Shown here: in pieces, positions 33,609 to 41,446 of the stretch | Layout: each line of letters opens with the position of its first letter | Position numbering within the stretch: position 1 is the stretch's first letter | Assembly: GCF_036090055.1 (NCBI RefSeq) | Contig: NZ_CP107970.1 | Location: 4,857,001-4,921,000 of the forward strand | Source: Nocardioides sp. NBC_00368 | GTDB lineage: Bacteria > Actinomycetota > Actinomycetes > Propionibacteriales > Nocardioidaceae | DNA length: 64,000 nucleotides | Reading direction: 5' to 3' | Notes under the pieces: generated by a model | What the model was told of the DNA's origin: nothing | The model's input: the letters and a program-made list of their open reading frames with translations, nothing else | Databases searched by the model: none | Program-made: the position numbers and the translations under genes

Positions 33609-34859
33609 ATGACCATCGCACCTGATGCCCCGGCCTACACCGGCCCGATCGCCCACCTGACCCGCGAGGACATCGAGCAGCTCGGCCGTGAGCTCGACGC
33701 CATCCGCCAAGAGGTCATCGACACCCGCGGCGAGCGCGACGCGGCGTACATCCACAAGGTCATCAAGGTCCAGCGCTCGCTGGAGCTCGGCTCCCGCGCG
33801 GTCCTGCTCGCGAGCATCTTCCCGCCGGCGTTCGTCGTCGGCACGGTCGGTCTCTCGATCGCCAAGATCCTGGACAACATGGAGATCGGCCACAACATCA
33901 TGCACGGCCAGTGGGACTGGATGCGTGACCCGAAGATCCACTCCACCGTGTGGGAGTGGGACAACGCCTCGACGAGTGAGGGCTGGAAGCACTCCCACAA
34001 CGAGCTGCACCACACCTACACGAACATCGTCGGCAAGGACAACGACCTCGGCTGGGGCATCATGCGCGTCGACGAGGAGCAGCGCTGGACGCCGGCGAGC
34101 CTGTTCCAGCCGGCGATGAACTTCATCAACATGTGCATCTTCGAGTACGGGATCGCGATGTACGACCTCGAGCTCGGCCGGGTGATCCGGCAGAAGAAGA
34201 AGGGCCGCCGCCCGTCCGCCGAGTGGCAGATGGCGGCGAAGCGTACGGTCGCCAAGGTCCGCCGTCAGGCGTTCAAGGACTACGTCGCCCACCCGCTCGT
34301 CTCGATGGTGACCCTGTCGGGCCCGACGACGCTGCTGGCCAACGTCATCGCCAACTTCACCCGCAACGTCTGGACCCACTCGGTGATCATGTGCGGTCAC
34401 TTCCCCGAGGGCGTGGAGACCTTCGAGCTCAAGGACATCCCGGAGAACGAGACCCGCGGTGAGTGGTACGTCCGGCAGATGCTCGGCTCGGCCAACATCT
34501 CGGGCTCGAAGTTCCTGCACGTGATGACGGGCAACCTGTCCCACCAGATCGAGCACCACATCTTCCCGGACCTGCCCTCGAACCGCTACGCCGAGATCGC
34601 GCCGAAGGTCCGCGCGCTCTTCGACAAGTACGGCCTCAACTACCACACCGCGCCGATGCCGCAGCAGGTCGCTTCCGCGTGGCACAAGGTGCTGCGTCTC
34701 TCGCTGCCCAACGGCTTCCTCGAGTCCACCAACGTGCGCAACGCGCCGAGCCAGCTGGTGAAGCTGGTCAAGGCCGTCCGCGGCGACACCCGCACCCGCC
34801 GTCGCCTGCTGAAGGAGTTCGAGGCGGCCGGCGCCGCTTCCGTCGGCAAGGCCATCTGA
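33609..34859 (+). CDS. Membrane fatty acid (acyl-CoA) desaturase, DesA3-like
   Basis: 416 residues. The three histidine boxes of di-iron membrane desaturases are present: HNIMHGQWDW, HSHNELHHTYTN and HQIEHHIFPD. Hydrophobic stretches include VLLASIFPPAFVVGTVGLSI and MVTLSGPTTLLANVIANF. It should introduce a double bond into long-chain acyl groups, using electrons from the reductase 33 bp upstream. The resemblance to mycobacterial stearoyl desaturase DesA3 suggests oleate formation. AGAAGTGAGA lies before the ATG as a weak SD. Confidence 0.94.
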   Translation: MTIAPDAPAYTGPIAHLTREDIEQLGRELDAIRQEVIDTRGERDAAYIHKVIKVQRSLELGSRAVLLASIFPPAFVVGTVGLSIAKILDNMEIGHNIMHGQWDWMRDPKIHSTVWEWDNASTSEGWKHSHNELHHTYTNIVGKDNDLGWGIMRVDEEQRWTPASLFQPAMNFINMCIFEYGIAMYDLELGRVIRQKKKGRRPSAEWQMAAKRTVAKVRRQAFKDYVAHPLVSMVTLSGPTTLLANVIANFTRNVWTHSVIMCGHFPEGVETFELKDIPENETRGEWYVRQMLGSANISGSKFLHVMTGNLSHQIEHHIFPDLPSNRYAEIAPKVRALFDKYGLNYHTAPMPQQVASAWHKVLRLSLPNGFLESTNVRNAPSQLVKLVKAVRGDTRTRRRLLKEFEAAGAASVGKAI

Positions 34860-34864
34860 GTCGA

Positions 34865-34924
34865 TACGACGGGGAGTTCTGCAGGGATTACCGACCGGTA
34901 ACCCCTGCAGAACTCCCCGTCGTA
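34865..34924. terminator. 28-bp hairpin between convergent genes
   Basis: Arms 34865-34892 and 34897-34924 match at 27 of 28 positions around a GACC loop. It fills almost the whole space between the desaturase stop and the convergent epimerase stop. No T-tract follows on either strand. It most likely acts as a two-way terminator or transcript-stabilising end. Confidence 0.72.
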
Positions 34925-34928
34925 CGCG

Positions 34929-35828
34929 TCAGGCGTCGTAAGCGCCCGAGGCGATGTCGGCCAGCAGGGTCGGGCCTGTGGGGGTCCAGTCGAGGGTGTT
35001 GCGGGTCTTCTCGGAGCTTGCCCAGGCGTCGAAACCGAAGAACGTGCTGATCCAGCCGAAGTGGGCCTCGGCCTCGCCCGGGTCGATCGAGGCCGTGGGC
35101 AGGCCGAGCCGACGGCCGATGGCCTCGGCGATCTCACGCGTGGGGATGCCCTCCTCGGCCGCCGCGTGGGCGCGGAAGCCCGCCGGCGCCTTCTCCAGCG
35201 CGAGCCGCACCATCCGGGCCGCGTCGGCTCGGTGCACGGCGGGCCACCGGTTCTGGCCGTCGCCGATGTAGCCGGCGACGCCGTGCTGCCGGGCGATCGA
35301 TGACAGGACCGCGACGAAGCCGTGGTCGCCGCCCTCGCCGTGGACCGAGGCGGCGAAGCGCAGTGCCACGGGACGTACGCCTCGGTCGGCGAAGCCGAGC
35401 GCGAGGTTCTCGCTGCCGCCGCGCATCGAGTCGGGGCCGTGGTTGGGGTTGGCGTCGTCCTCGGTGAACGGCCGCCCGGTGACGTCGCTGACCAGCCCGG
35501 AGGCGAGCAGGAACGGCTTCCCGGTGCCCTCGATCGCGGTGAGCATCGCCTCGACCGTCGCGTGCTCGGTGTGGCCGGCGCCGGCGTAGTCGGAGAAGTC
35601 GTGCTTGAAGGCCAGGTGGATGACACCGTCGGCAGCCTTGGCGGCGGTGGCGAGCGAGTCGGGGTCGTCGAGCGAGCCGCGGTGGACCTGGACGCCCTTC
35701 GCGTCGAGGGCGGCGGCGCTCTCGTCGGAGCGGGCCAGGCCGGTGACGGTGTAGTCGTGAGCGAGCAGCTCGTCGGTGACGGCCGAGCCGATCCAGCCGG
35801 AGGCTCCGGTGATGAAGATGTTCGTCAT
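34929..35828 (-). CDS. NAD(P)-dependent epimerase/dehydratase-type extended SDR
   Basis: 299 residues from the ATG at 35828, preceded by GGAGGAAGC. The Rossmann loop is IFITGASGWIGSAVTDELL. Other family segments are VIHLAFKHDF and LLASGLVSD, and the substrate half ends with DWTPTGPTLLADI. The catalytic YxxxK is not in standard form (SMRGGSEN occupies that region), so the activity may be atypical. It is divergent from a TetR gene across two perfect operators, so it is very probably induced when that repressor releases. The inducer is unknown. Confidence 0.85.
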   Translation of the reverse strand: MTNIFITGASGWIGSAVTDELLAHDYTVTGLARSDESAAALDAKGVQVHRGSLDDPDSLATAAKAADGVIHLAFKHDFSDYAGAGHTEHATVEAMLTAIEGTGKPFLLASGLVSDVTGRPFTEDDANPNHGPDSMRGGSENLALGFADRGVRPVALRFAASVHGEGGDHGFVAVLSSIARQHGVAGYIGDGQNRWPAVHRADAARMVRLALEKAPAGFRAHAAAEEGIPTREIAEAIGRRLGLPTASIDPGEAEAHFGWISTFFGFDAWASSEKTRNTLDWTPTGPTLLADIASGAYDA

Positions 35829-35838
35829 GCTTCCTCCA

Positions 35839-35855
35839 ATGTCAGTTTCTGACAT
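35839..35855. promoter_or_regulatory. TetR operator 1
   Basis: Perfect palindrome ATGTCAG-TTT-CTGACAT. It sits between the SDR start codon and the SDR -10 candidate TACTGT (minus strand, 35863-35858), so a bound repressor would block SDR transcription. Confidence 0.85.
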
Positions 35856-35869
35856 CAACAGTAGCACTG

Positions 35870-35888
35870 GATGTCAGAAACTGACATC
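35870..35888. promoter_or_regulatory. TetR operator 2
   Basis: Perfect palindrome GATGTCAG-AAA-CTGACATC. Its core is the reverse complement of operator 1, with centres 32 bp apart. It ends 4 bp before the TetR gene's TAGGAT -10 box and covers the -35 regions of both divergent promoters. Confidence 0.87.
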
Positions 35889-35892
35889 ACGC

Positions 35893-35898
35893 TAGGAT
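35893..35898 (+). promoter_or_regulatory. -10 box of the TetR gene
   Basis: TAGGAT lies 6 nt before the ATG at 35905, suggesting a leaderless mRNA. Operator 2 abuts it, so the repressor should control its own gene. Confidence 0.55.
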
Positions 35899-35904
35899 GG
35901 AGCC

Positions 35905-36468
35905 ATGGCGAGATGGGAGCCGGACGCGCGTGGCCGGATGCTGTCCGCTGCCCTGGACCTGTTCGCCGAGAAGGGCTACGACAAGACGACCGCCGGCGAC
36001 ATCGCGGCCCGCGCCGGGGTGACCGAGCGCACCTTCTTCCGCCACTTCGCCGACAAGCGCGAGGTGCTCTTCGCGAATCCCAGCCCGCTCGACGACGTGG
36101 TGGTGAAGGCGATCGCGGCCGCCGACGAGCAGGCGACCCCGCTGCAGATGGTGCTGGGCGGCGTACGCGAGGCGGCGGTCGGGATCGCCGACGCGCGCAG
36201 CCGGGAGCAGGCCGCCCAGCGCGCCCGGATCGTCGAGTCGACCCCCGCCCTCCAGGAGCGTGAGCTGCTCAAGATGGCCGCCATGACGACCGCGGCGCAG
36301 GCCGCCCTCGCCGAGCGTGGCGTGGGTGAGCCGACCGCCGCGCTGGCCGCCTACAGCGCCGTCGCCGTCTTCCAGGCGGCCTTCACCCGGTGGGTGTCCG
36401 GGGCCACCGACCTCGGCCTCCCCGAGTGCGTCGACGAGGCCGCCGCCGCGCTGCGTGCCCTGACCTAG
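35905..36468 (+). CDS. TetR-family regulator of the adjacent SDR gene
   Basis: 187 residues. The N-terminal HTH (MLSAALDLFAEKGYDKTTAGDIAARAGVTERTFFRHFADKREVLF) is a textbook TetR domain. The C-terminal half ends AYSAVAVFQAAFTRWVSGATD, typical of the ligand-binding and dimerisation part. It is divergent from the epimerase-like SDR, and two palindromes lie between them, so it represses that gene and itself. The ligand is not deducible. Confidence 0.93.
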   Translation: MARWEPDARGRMLSAALDLFAEKGYDKTTAGDIAARAGVTERTFFRHFADKREVLFANPSPLDDVVVKAIAAADEQATPLQMVLGGVREAAVGIADARSREQAAQRARIVESTPALQERELLKMAAMTTAAQAALAERGVGEPTAALAAYSAVAVFQAAFTRWVSGATDLGLPECVDEAAAALRALT

Positions 36469-36562
36469 GTGAGACGTTGGTGAACACCTGGGTCACACCT
36501 GCCCCACGGTGAGGAATGTCGTATGGACATCACCCGCCTGGACCGGTAGACAACTAGCCACT

Positions 36563-37126
36563 ATGGAGAACGAGTTGATTCCCGGAGCTGAGTCGCAGAC
36601 CGCGGTGCGCAGCTATGTGACCGCCAACAAGCCGAACCCGTCGGCGCTCGCCGAGGGCCTGTGGGTGTTGCCTCCCGACGTGCTCTCCAGCGGTGACCGC
36701 GCGGTGCTCTTCGAGCAGTACAAGCTCTACGTCGCCGAGGCCGAGCGGCTCAGCGTGCGACGGACGATCACCAGCGCGTTCTTCCTGATCCTCAACCTCG
36801 GCGTCCTGGTCGCCGGCACCGCGCTCGTGGCCAGTGCCCCCGAGCGGCCGTGGCTGTTCACGGTCGCGCTGATCGCCGCTTCCGGCCTGTGCCTCGGCTG
36901 GTTCTGGATCATCCGCTCCTACCGGCAGATGGCGAGCGGGAAGTACGCCGTCATCTCCCACCTCGAGAAGCAGCTGCCCGCGGCACCCGGCGTCGCGGAG
37001 TGGTCGGCGGTCGGCCTCGGTCGCGACAGCTCGCGCTACCTGCCGATGAGCAACATCGAGGTGTGGGCACCCGCGCTCTTCGGGTTCTGCCACCTCGCGA
37101 CGTACGGCCTGCTCTACCTGCCCTAG
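36563..37126 (+). CDS. RipA-like small membrane protein
   Basis: 187 residues from the ATG at 36563; the frame opens earlier at a GTG, but the added residues look non-coding. A soluble start (GDRAVLFEQYKLYVAEAERLS) leads into two adjacent hydrophobic helices (ITSAFFLILNLGVLVAGTALV and WLFTVALIAASGLCLGWFWI). Then come SYRQMASGKYAVISHLEKQLP and YLPMSNIEVWAPALFGF. This order matches, from memory, the RipA family of octameric membrane proteins first studied in Francisella. The function of such proteins in free-living bacteria is unknown. Its TAG overlaps the TAG of the convergent peptidase gene. Confidence 0.7.
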   Translation: MENELIPGAESQTAVRSYVTANKPNPSALAEGLWVLPPDVLSSGDRAVLFEQYKLYVAEAERLSVRRTITSAFFLILNLGVLVAGTALVASAPERPWLFTVALIAASGLCLGWFWIIRSYRQMASGKYAVISHLEKQLPAAPGVAEWSAVGLGRDSSRYLPMSNIEVWAPALFGFCHLATYGLLYLP

Positions 37127-37836
37127 CCGAGAACCCTCACGTCGAGGGGGGTCTCCCCGGCCGGTCCGACGGCGTACGCCACTCCGTCCGGCCGCTCGCT
37201 GAGCACCTCGACCAGCTCCCCGTCGCGCCACAGCAGCGCGACGCCGTCATCGGCGGCATAGCCGGACGGCAGCGCCCCGGAACCCACGAACCGGACGTAC
37301 GTCTCCCGCCGGTCCGCCTCGCCGAGGTAGTGCGGGCAGAACGAGCCGGGGAGGAAGCCCAGACCGTCGGGAAGCGGCGCGGTGGGGCCGAAGGAGTCGG
37401 TCGAGGAGGCCTCGTACCAGCAGTTGGCCCCGGCCGAGATCCCCGCCAAAATTGTCCCGCCGGCAGCGGCCTTCTCCAGGAGGGCGGGCAGCCCGTGCAA
37501 CCGCCAGACGGCGAGCAGGTTGGCCGTGGAACCTCCGCCGACGTAGACGATGTCCTGGTCGAGCAGCTGCTCGAGGGCGTTGATCGGGAGCTCGTGCCCC
37601 TCGGGTGCCTTGTTGAACAGCGACAGCACGGTCGCCTCGGAACGGTCGGCGTACGCGGCGAGGAACTTGTCGTGGTAGCTCTCCGCGTCGCCGCTCGCGG
37701 TCGCGATGAAGCAGACCTTGGGTCGATCCTTGCCGCTCAGCCGGTTGAGCTCGGCATCGAGCGGGGAGAAGTCCTGCCCGTGCACCTCCGGCATCGAGAA
37801 GCCGCCACCGCCCAGGGTCAGGATCGTTCCGCGCAT
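37123..37836 (-). CDS. pepE: Peptidase E-like Ser peptidase (family S51)
   Basis: 237 residues. The nucleophile elbow is GISAGANCWY (catalytic Ser), with VYVGGGSTANLLAVW upstream and FCPHYLGEADRR supplying the probable catalytic His region. This is the order in S51 peptidases (peptidase E, cyanophycinase). No signal peptide is present, so it is cytoplasmic. Peptidase E cleaves Asp-Xaa dipeptides; whether this member keeps that specificity is uncertain. It shares a CTAG stop overlap with the convergent RipA-like gene. Confidence 0.88.
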   Translation of the reverse strand: MRGTILTLGGGGFSMPEVHGQDFSPLDAELNRLSGKDRPKVCFIATASGDAESYHDKFLAAYADRSEATVLSLFNKAPEGHELPINALEQLLDQDIVYVGGGSTANLLAVWRLHGLPALLEKAAAGGTILAGISAGANCWYEASSTDSFGPTAPLPDGLGFLPGSFCPHYLGEADRRETYVRFVGSGALPSGYAADDGVALLWRDGELVEVLSERPDGVAYAVGPAGETPLDVRVLG

Positions 37837-37860
37837 GAGGCTGAGTGTAGGGACACAGAA

Positions 37861-37894
37861 GGCCCCGCCGGAGTGGGTTTCTTCCGGCGGGGCC
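37861..37894 (-). terminator. Terminator of the metallopeptidase gene
   Basis: GGCCCCGCCGGA (37861-37872) pairs perfectly with TCCGGCGGGGCC (37883-37894). Read leftwards it follows the metallopeptidase stop at 37911 and is trailed by a T-rich TTCTGTGT. Confidence 0.8.
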
Positions 37895-37910
37895 TCTGAA
37901 GGTGTGACTG

Positions 37911-40900
37911 CTACTTGACCCTGACGGTCACCGTCTCGGTGATCGCCTCGTTGTTGCGGTCACCCGAGTAGGCCACCTCGTAGGTGTGCGTGCCTCGGAG
38001 CGCCCGGAAGGTCGCCTCCTCCTTCTTCAGGGTGAAGCGGCCCACGCGGATGCCGTTCTCGCGGACGACGATCTCGCCGGTGGCGCGCTTGCCGTCGACG
38101 GTGATCTCGACCTTGCCGCGCTTGGGCGAGGTGGCGGAGATCTCCGGGACCGCCTTCTCGGTGCAGTAGCTCACCGAGACGTTGTCGATCGCCCAGCCCC
38201 TGGCGCCGCCACAGCCGTCGCGACCGAAGTCGAAGCGGAACTGCACGGTGTCGCCTGCGGCCGCGATGGAGTCGAGCTTCACGATGGTGGTGCCCCACTC
38301 ACCGGTGAAGCTGTTGCCGTCGGAACCCGTCCAGGCCGGCTGGCCCTCCATGAAGCCGCTGTCGGCGCTCATCGTGCCGCCCGGCGCGTTGAAGGCGTAC
38401 GCGGCCTGGTCGACGACCTTGAACTCGCCGCCGTTGACCGAGGCCTTGACGTTGCCGCCGTCGTAGCCCCACTCGGTGAGGACCGAGTGGTCGAAGCTCA
38501 GCCGCGGCGAGAGGCCGTCGGGCACGGTGAGGGTCGGGCTGACGAGGCCGTTGCGGCTGGTGATGTCACCCGTCGCGGACCCGCAGGCGCCCTCGTTCGG
38601 CCCCGGCGCGAACGCAAGACCGCTGGTGTTGCCCTCGACGTCGGAGCCCGCCTCCCAGGGGTAGTCGTTGCCGGGGACCAGGGCCTCGGCGTCCTGGGTC
38701 CAACCGGTCAGACCGTCCTCGAAGTCCTCGGTGTAGGTGGTGACCTCGTTGGTGCCCTCGCCACACAGGGCGGGGGTGTTGGGGTCGAGCATCGGACCGA
38801 AGTTGCACTGGACCGGCTCCTTGGTGAGCTCGGTGGCCGTGTTGGCCGCCGCGACCGCCGCGCAGTCATCGGCCGTGATCGGGTCCAGAGCCGGAGCCGT
38901 GGCCTCGCCACCCGGAGTCTCGCCGCCGCCGGTCTGCGGCGTCGAGGTGCCCAGGGTGAGCTTCTTGAGCGTCGTCACACCCATCAGGTCGGCGCAGGAG
39001 GAGACCATCGCCTGGGCGTACTCGGGGAAGCCCGAGGTCGGCGTCAGGTAGTTGGTCTGGGCGTGCCAGATCAGGTTGGCGGCCTTGTCCAGGCCGATGC
39101 CGGCCACGGTGGTGTCGTTGTAGGCGCCACCGTCCACGAGCAGGGCGTAGTGGTGGTTGATGACGCCGGAGTTGACGTGGACGCCGCCGGAGTCGGTGGC
39201 ACCGTCGCAGTGGTATTCCTCGTCGGAGACCTTGCCCGGGTCGCCGTAGCAGTTCGGGTTCCACATGTCGCGGATCGCGCCGCCGAAGGCGGTCGAGTCC
39301 TCACCCATCAGCCAACGTACGGACTCGTCCTTGGACTCGGTCGAGGCGTCCTTGATGGTGATGTTGACGGTGCCGGTGGCGTTCTTGATCTTCTGGCCGG
39401 TGGCGTAGTCGGTGGTCGCGCCGTAGATGTCGGAGTTGCCGGAGATGCTGCCGATCGACTGTCCCTGCAGGAACGCGATCACGACGCCCTTGGCGCCTGC
39501 GTTCTTCGCGTTCGCCACCTTCTGGGTGAACGGGCAGGTGCCACGGTCGACGAGCACGAACTTGCCGCTGACGGCGGCGGCGTTCTCGAGCGGCGAGCAG
39601 CCGTCGGTGGTCGTCGGGCCGCCGCTGTTGGCGGCGTCGAGGCCGACCACGATGTCGCTGGTCACTCCGGCGGTCGGGTAGACCGGACCGAAGTTGGCGG
39701 CAGCGGCCGGGCAGTCCCCGGCGACGTCGGCCGGCGAGTTGATCGTCAGCGTGATGGCTCCGCGCGTGGAGGAGGAGCACTTTCCGTCCGTACGAGCCAC
39801 GTCGTCGGTGGTGTTCTCGCGGGCGTTGAGGAAGTCGACCGTGTTGCCCCACATGTCGGAGTATGCCTCGTTGAGCGCACCCGACTGCCACTGGTAGATC
39901 AGGCCGGAGGTGTGCTCGGTGTAGGCGTGGCCCCACTCGTGTGCCACCACGTCGTCGGAGGTGACCCCGGAGCAGTAGTTGGTGGTCTCGCCGTTCCAGT
40001 TGGCGTTGGGGCACGAGATCGCCGGGTCGTTGTTGACCGTGACCATCTTCGCGCCGTTGCCGTCGTAGGAGTCGCGACCGAAGGTGTTCTTGAAGAGCCA
40101 GTAGGACTCGCCGGTGCTGGCGACCTCGTTCTGCTGGTCCTGGTCGAGCGTGCCCGGGAAGGCGTCGTTCTCGCGCCAGACGGTCGCGTCGTCGGTGGTG
40201 TCAGGGGTGTTGTGCTTCTCGACCAGCTCGCGGTCGGTGGCCGCGTGGATCATCGAGTAGCGGTTGACCGCCTTGCCGCTGGCGGCGTCGAGCACGAGGG
40301 TCTCGCGCACGGTGGACTTGTTGGACACCTCGATGACCCAGGCGAGCAGGCTCTTGCCGCTCACGCCCTGGGCGGCGCCCATGCGGTAGACGTTGAGGTC
40401 GGCCTTGACGACCTCGACGCCGCTGGTGTCGACCTTGCTGTCGGGGTGGGCCTGAGCCGGCTTCGCCTTCACCAGCTCGAGCGCCTTGGCGCTGGCCTTC
40501 TCCTTCGACCACTTCGGGGTCGTGCTGAGGTCGAGATCGGGGGCGGCGAAACCGTTGACCGAGGTCAGGTCGCCGGACTTGTCGACGTGGGCCTTCAGGA
40601 CGCCGCCGAAGACCGGCACGCCGTCGTAGGCCTGCTCGAACTCGACCGTCCAGCCGGCTGGGGTGGTGGTGACCTTCGACTGGTCGAGCTGGTTGGCCTC
40701 GGCGCCGAAGACCGAGGCGTACTCATCGAGGTACTCACGCGCCTTCGCGGCCGCTTCGGACTTCGAGTCGGCGGCCATGCGGGGCAGCAGATCGCCCTGG
40801 GTGGACACGAAGCCGATCAGGCCGGTCGCGCCCTCCTTCTTGAGGGTGACGGTCTGGTCGGCCGTGGCCTTCAGCTGGTCGATGCCGCTGGGATCCGGTT

Positions 40901-40982
40901 TCGCGGCGACCGCGGCGACCGGTGTGATCACCAGGCCGGCGGCGACGAGCGCAAGGCTGATTCCCTGCTTTCCGAGCTGCAC
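37911..40982 (-). CDS. Secreted M4/M36-type zinc metallopeptidase with PA insert and C-terminal beta domains
   Basis: 1,023 residues from the GTG at 40982, which has AGGAG 8 nt upstream; longer readings add only Arg-rich residues. A signal peptide (1-27) precedes an FTP/PepSY-like propeptide that includes SVFGAEANQLDQSKV. The zinc site is VVAHEWGHAYTEH (near 346), with the third ligand in GALNEAYSDMWG. A protease-associated (PA) domain is inserted at about 455-520 (GKFVLVDRGTCPFTQKVANA), before the rest of the catalytic domain (DSGGVHVNSGVINHHYALL). A MAM/CUB-like beta domain and an Ig-like domain close the protein. It should be an exported zymogen degrading extracellular protein. Confidence 0.93.
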   Translation of the reverse strand: MQLGKQGISLALVAAGLVITPVAAVAAKPDPSGIDQLKATADQTVTLKKEGATGLIGFVSTQGDLLPRMAADSKSEAAAKAREYLDEYASVFGAEANQLDQSKVTTTPAGWTVEFEQAYDGVPVFGGVLKAHVDKSGDLTSVNGFAAPDLDLSTTPKWSKEKASAKALELVKAKPAQAHPDSKVDTSGVEVVKADLNVYRMGAAQGVSGKSLLAWVIEVSNKSTVRETLVLDAASGKAVNRYSMIHAATDRELVEKHNTPDTTDDATVWRENDAFPGTLDQDQQNEVASTGESYWLFKNTFGRDSYDGNGAKMVTVNNDPAISCPNANWNGETTNYCSGVTSDDVVAHEWGHAYTEHTSGLIYQWQSGALNEAYSDMWGNTVDFLNARENTTDDVARTDGKCSSSTRGAITLTINSPADVAGDCPAAAANFGPVYPTAGVTSDIVVGLDAANSGGPTTTDGCSPLENAAAVSGKFVLVDRGTCPFTQKVANAKNAGAKGVVIAFLQGQSIGSISGNSDIYGATTDYATGQKIKNATGTVNITIKDASTESKDESVRWLMGEDSTAFGGAIRDMWNPNCYGDPGKVSDEEYHCDGATDSGGVHVNSGVINHHYALLVDGGAYNDTTVAGIGLDKAANLIWHAQTNYLTPTSGFPEYAQAMVSSCADLMGVTTLKKLTLGTSTPQTGGGETPGGEATAPALDPITADDCAAVAAANTATELTKEPVQCNFGPMLDPNTPALCGEGTNEVTTYTEDFEDGLTGWTQDAEALVPGNDYPWEAGSDVEGNTSGLAFAPGPNEGACGSATGDITSRNGLVSPTLTVPDGLSPRLSFDHSVLTEWGYDGGNVKASVNGGEFKVVDQAAYAFNAPGGTMSADSGFMEGQPAWTGSDGNSFTGEWGTTIVKLDSIAAAGDTVQFRFDFGRDGCGGARGWAIDNVSVSYCTEKAVPEISATSPKRGKVEITVDGKRATGEIVVRENGIRVGRFTLKKEEATFRALRGTHTYEVAYSGDRNNEAITETVTVRVK

Positions 40983-41146
40983 GGGTTTGCTCCTCTCGGG
41001 GATGCGCCGCGTCAGGTCGCGGCGTTTCGCATCGTAGAGAGATTTGCGCCGAAGAGGGGTGCAAACGCGAATCACGAGTCCTAAACGATTCCTCCTCTGG
41101 AGATCCTCAGGCGAGGGCCTCAGGGGCGATCTAAGGTAGTTTCCCG

Positions 41147-41446
41147 ATGCGCGGGCCTACCTCAGGCGCAGATTCTCGAGGGGTGCCCTTGGAGATCATC
41201 CCGCCTTTGTACGCCGCCGGCCTGCCGTGCCACGGAGACGACTCTGCGTTGTGGTTCTCAGAGTCCCCCGCCGCCCTCGAGGTGGCCAAAGACCGCTGCC
41301 TCGACTGCCCGGTGATGCGCGAGTGCCTCTCGGGTGCTCTCGCGCGCTCTGAGCCTTGGGGCGTCTGGGGCGGCGAGATCGTCGAGCGCGGCCAGGTGGT
41401 CACCCACAAGCGCGGCCGCGGCCGACCCCGCCGTCAGGCCGCTTAG
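41147..41446 (+). CDS. whiB7: WhiB-family iron-sulfur regulator with AT-hook, WhiB7-like
   Basis: 99 residues from the ATG at 41147; a GTG at 41183 would give 87. The four cluster Cys are in LPCHGD and RCLDCPVMREC, followed by the turn EPWGVWGGEIVERG that binds the sigma factor. The tail HKRGRGRPRRQAA is an AT-hook, a feature of the WhiB7 branch and absent from most other WhiB proteins. In mycobacteria and Streptomyces WhiB7 switches on intrinsic antibiotic-resistance genes. TAAGGT (41132-41137) could be the -10. Its stop overlaps the stop of the convergent sigma-factor gene by four bases (TTAG). Confidence 0.87.
   Translation: MRGPTSGADSRGVPLEIIPPLYAAGLPCHGDDSALWFSESPAALEVAKDRCLDCPVMRECLSGALARSEPWGVWGGEIVERGQVVTHKRGRGRPRRQAA

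Noticed and set aside
32385..34685. 766-codon open frame on the minus strand
   Set aside because: Shadow of the reductase and desaturase genes, whose cofactor motifs and histidine boxes are intact.
37986..41084. 1,032-codon open frame on the plus strand
   Set aside because: Shadow of the secreted metallopeptidase, which has a signal peptide, zinc motif and terminator on the other strand.
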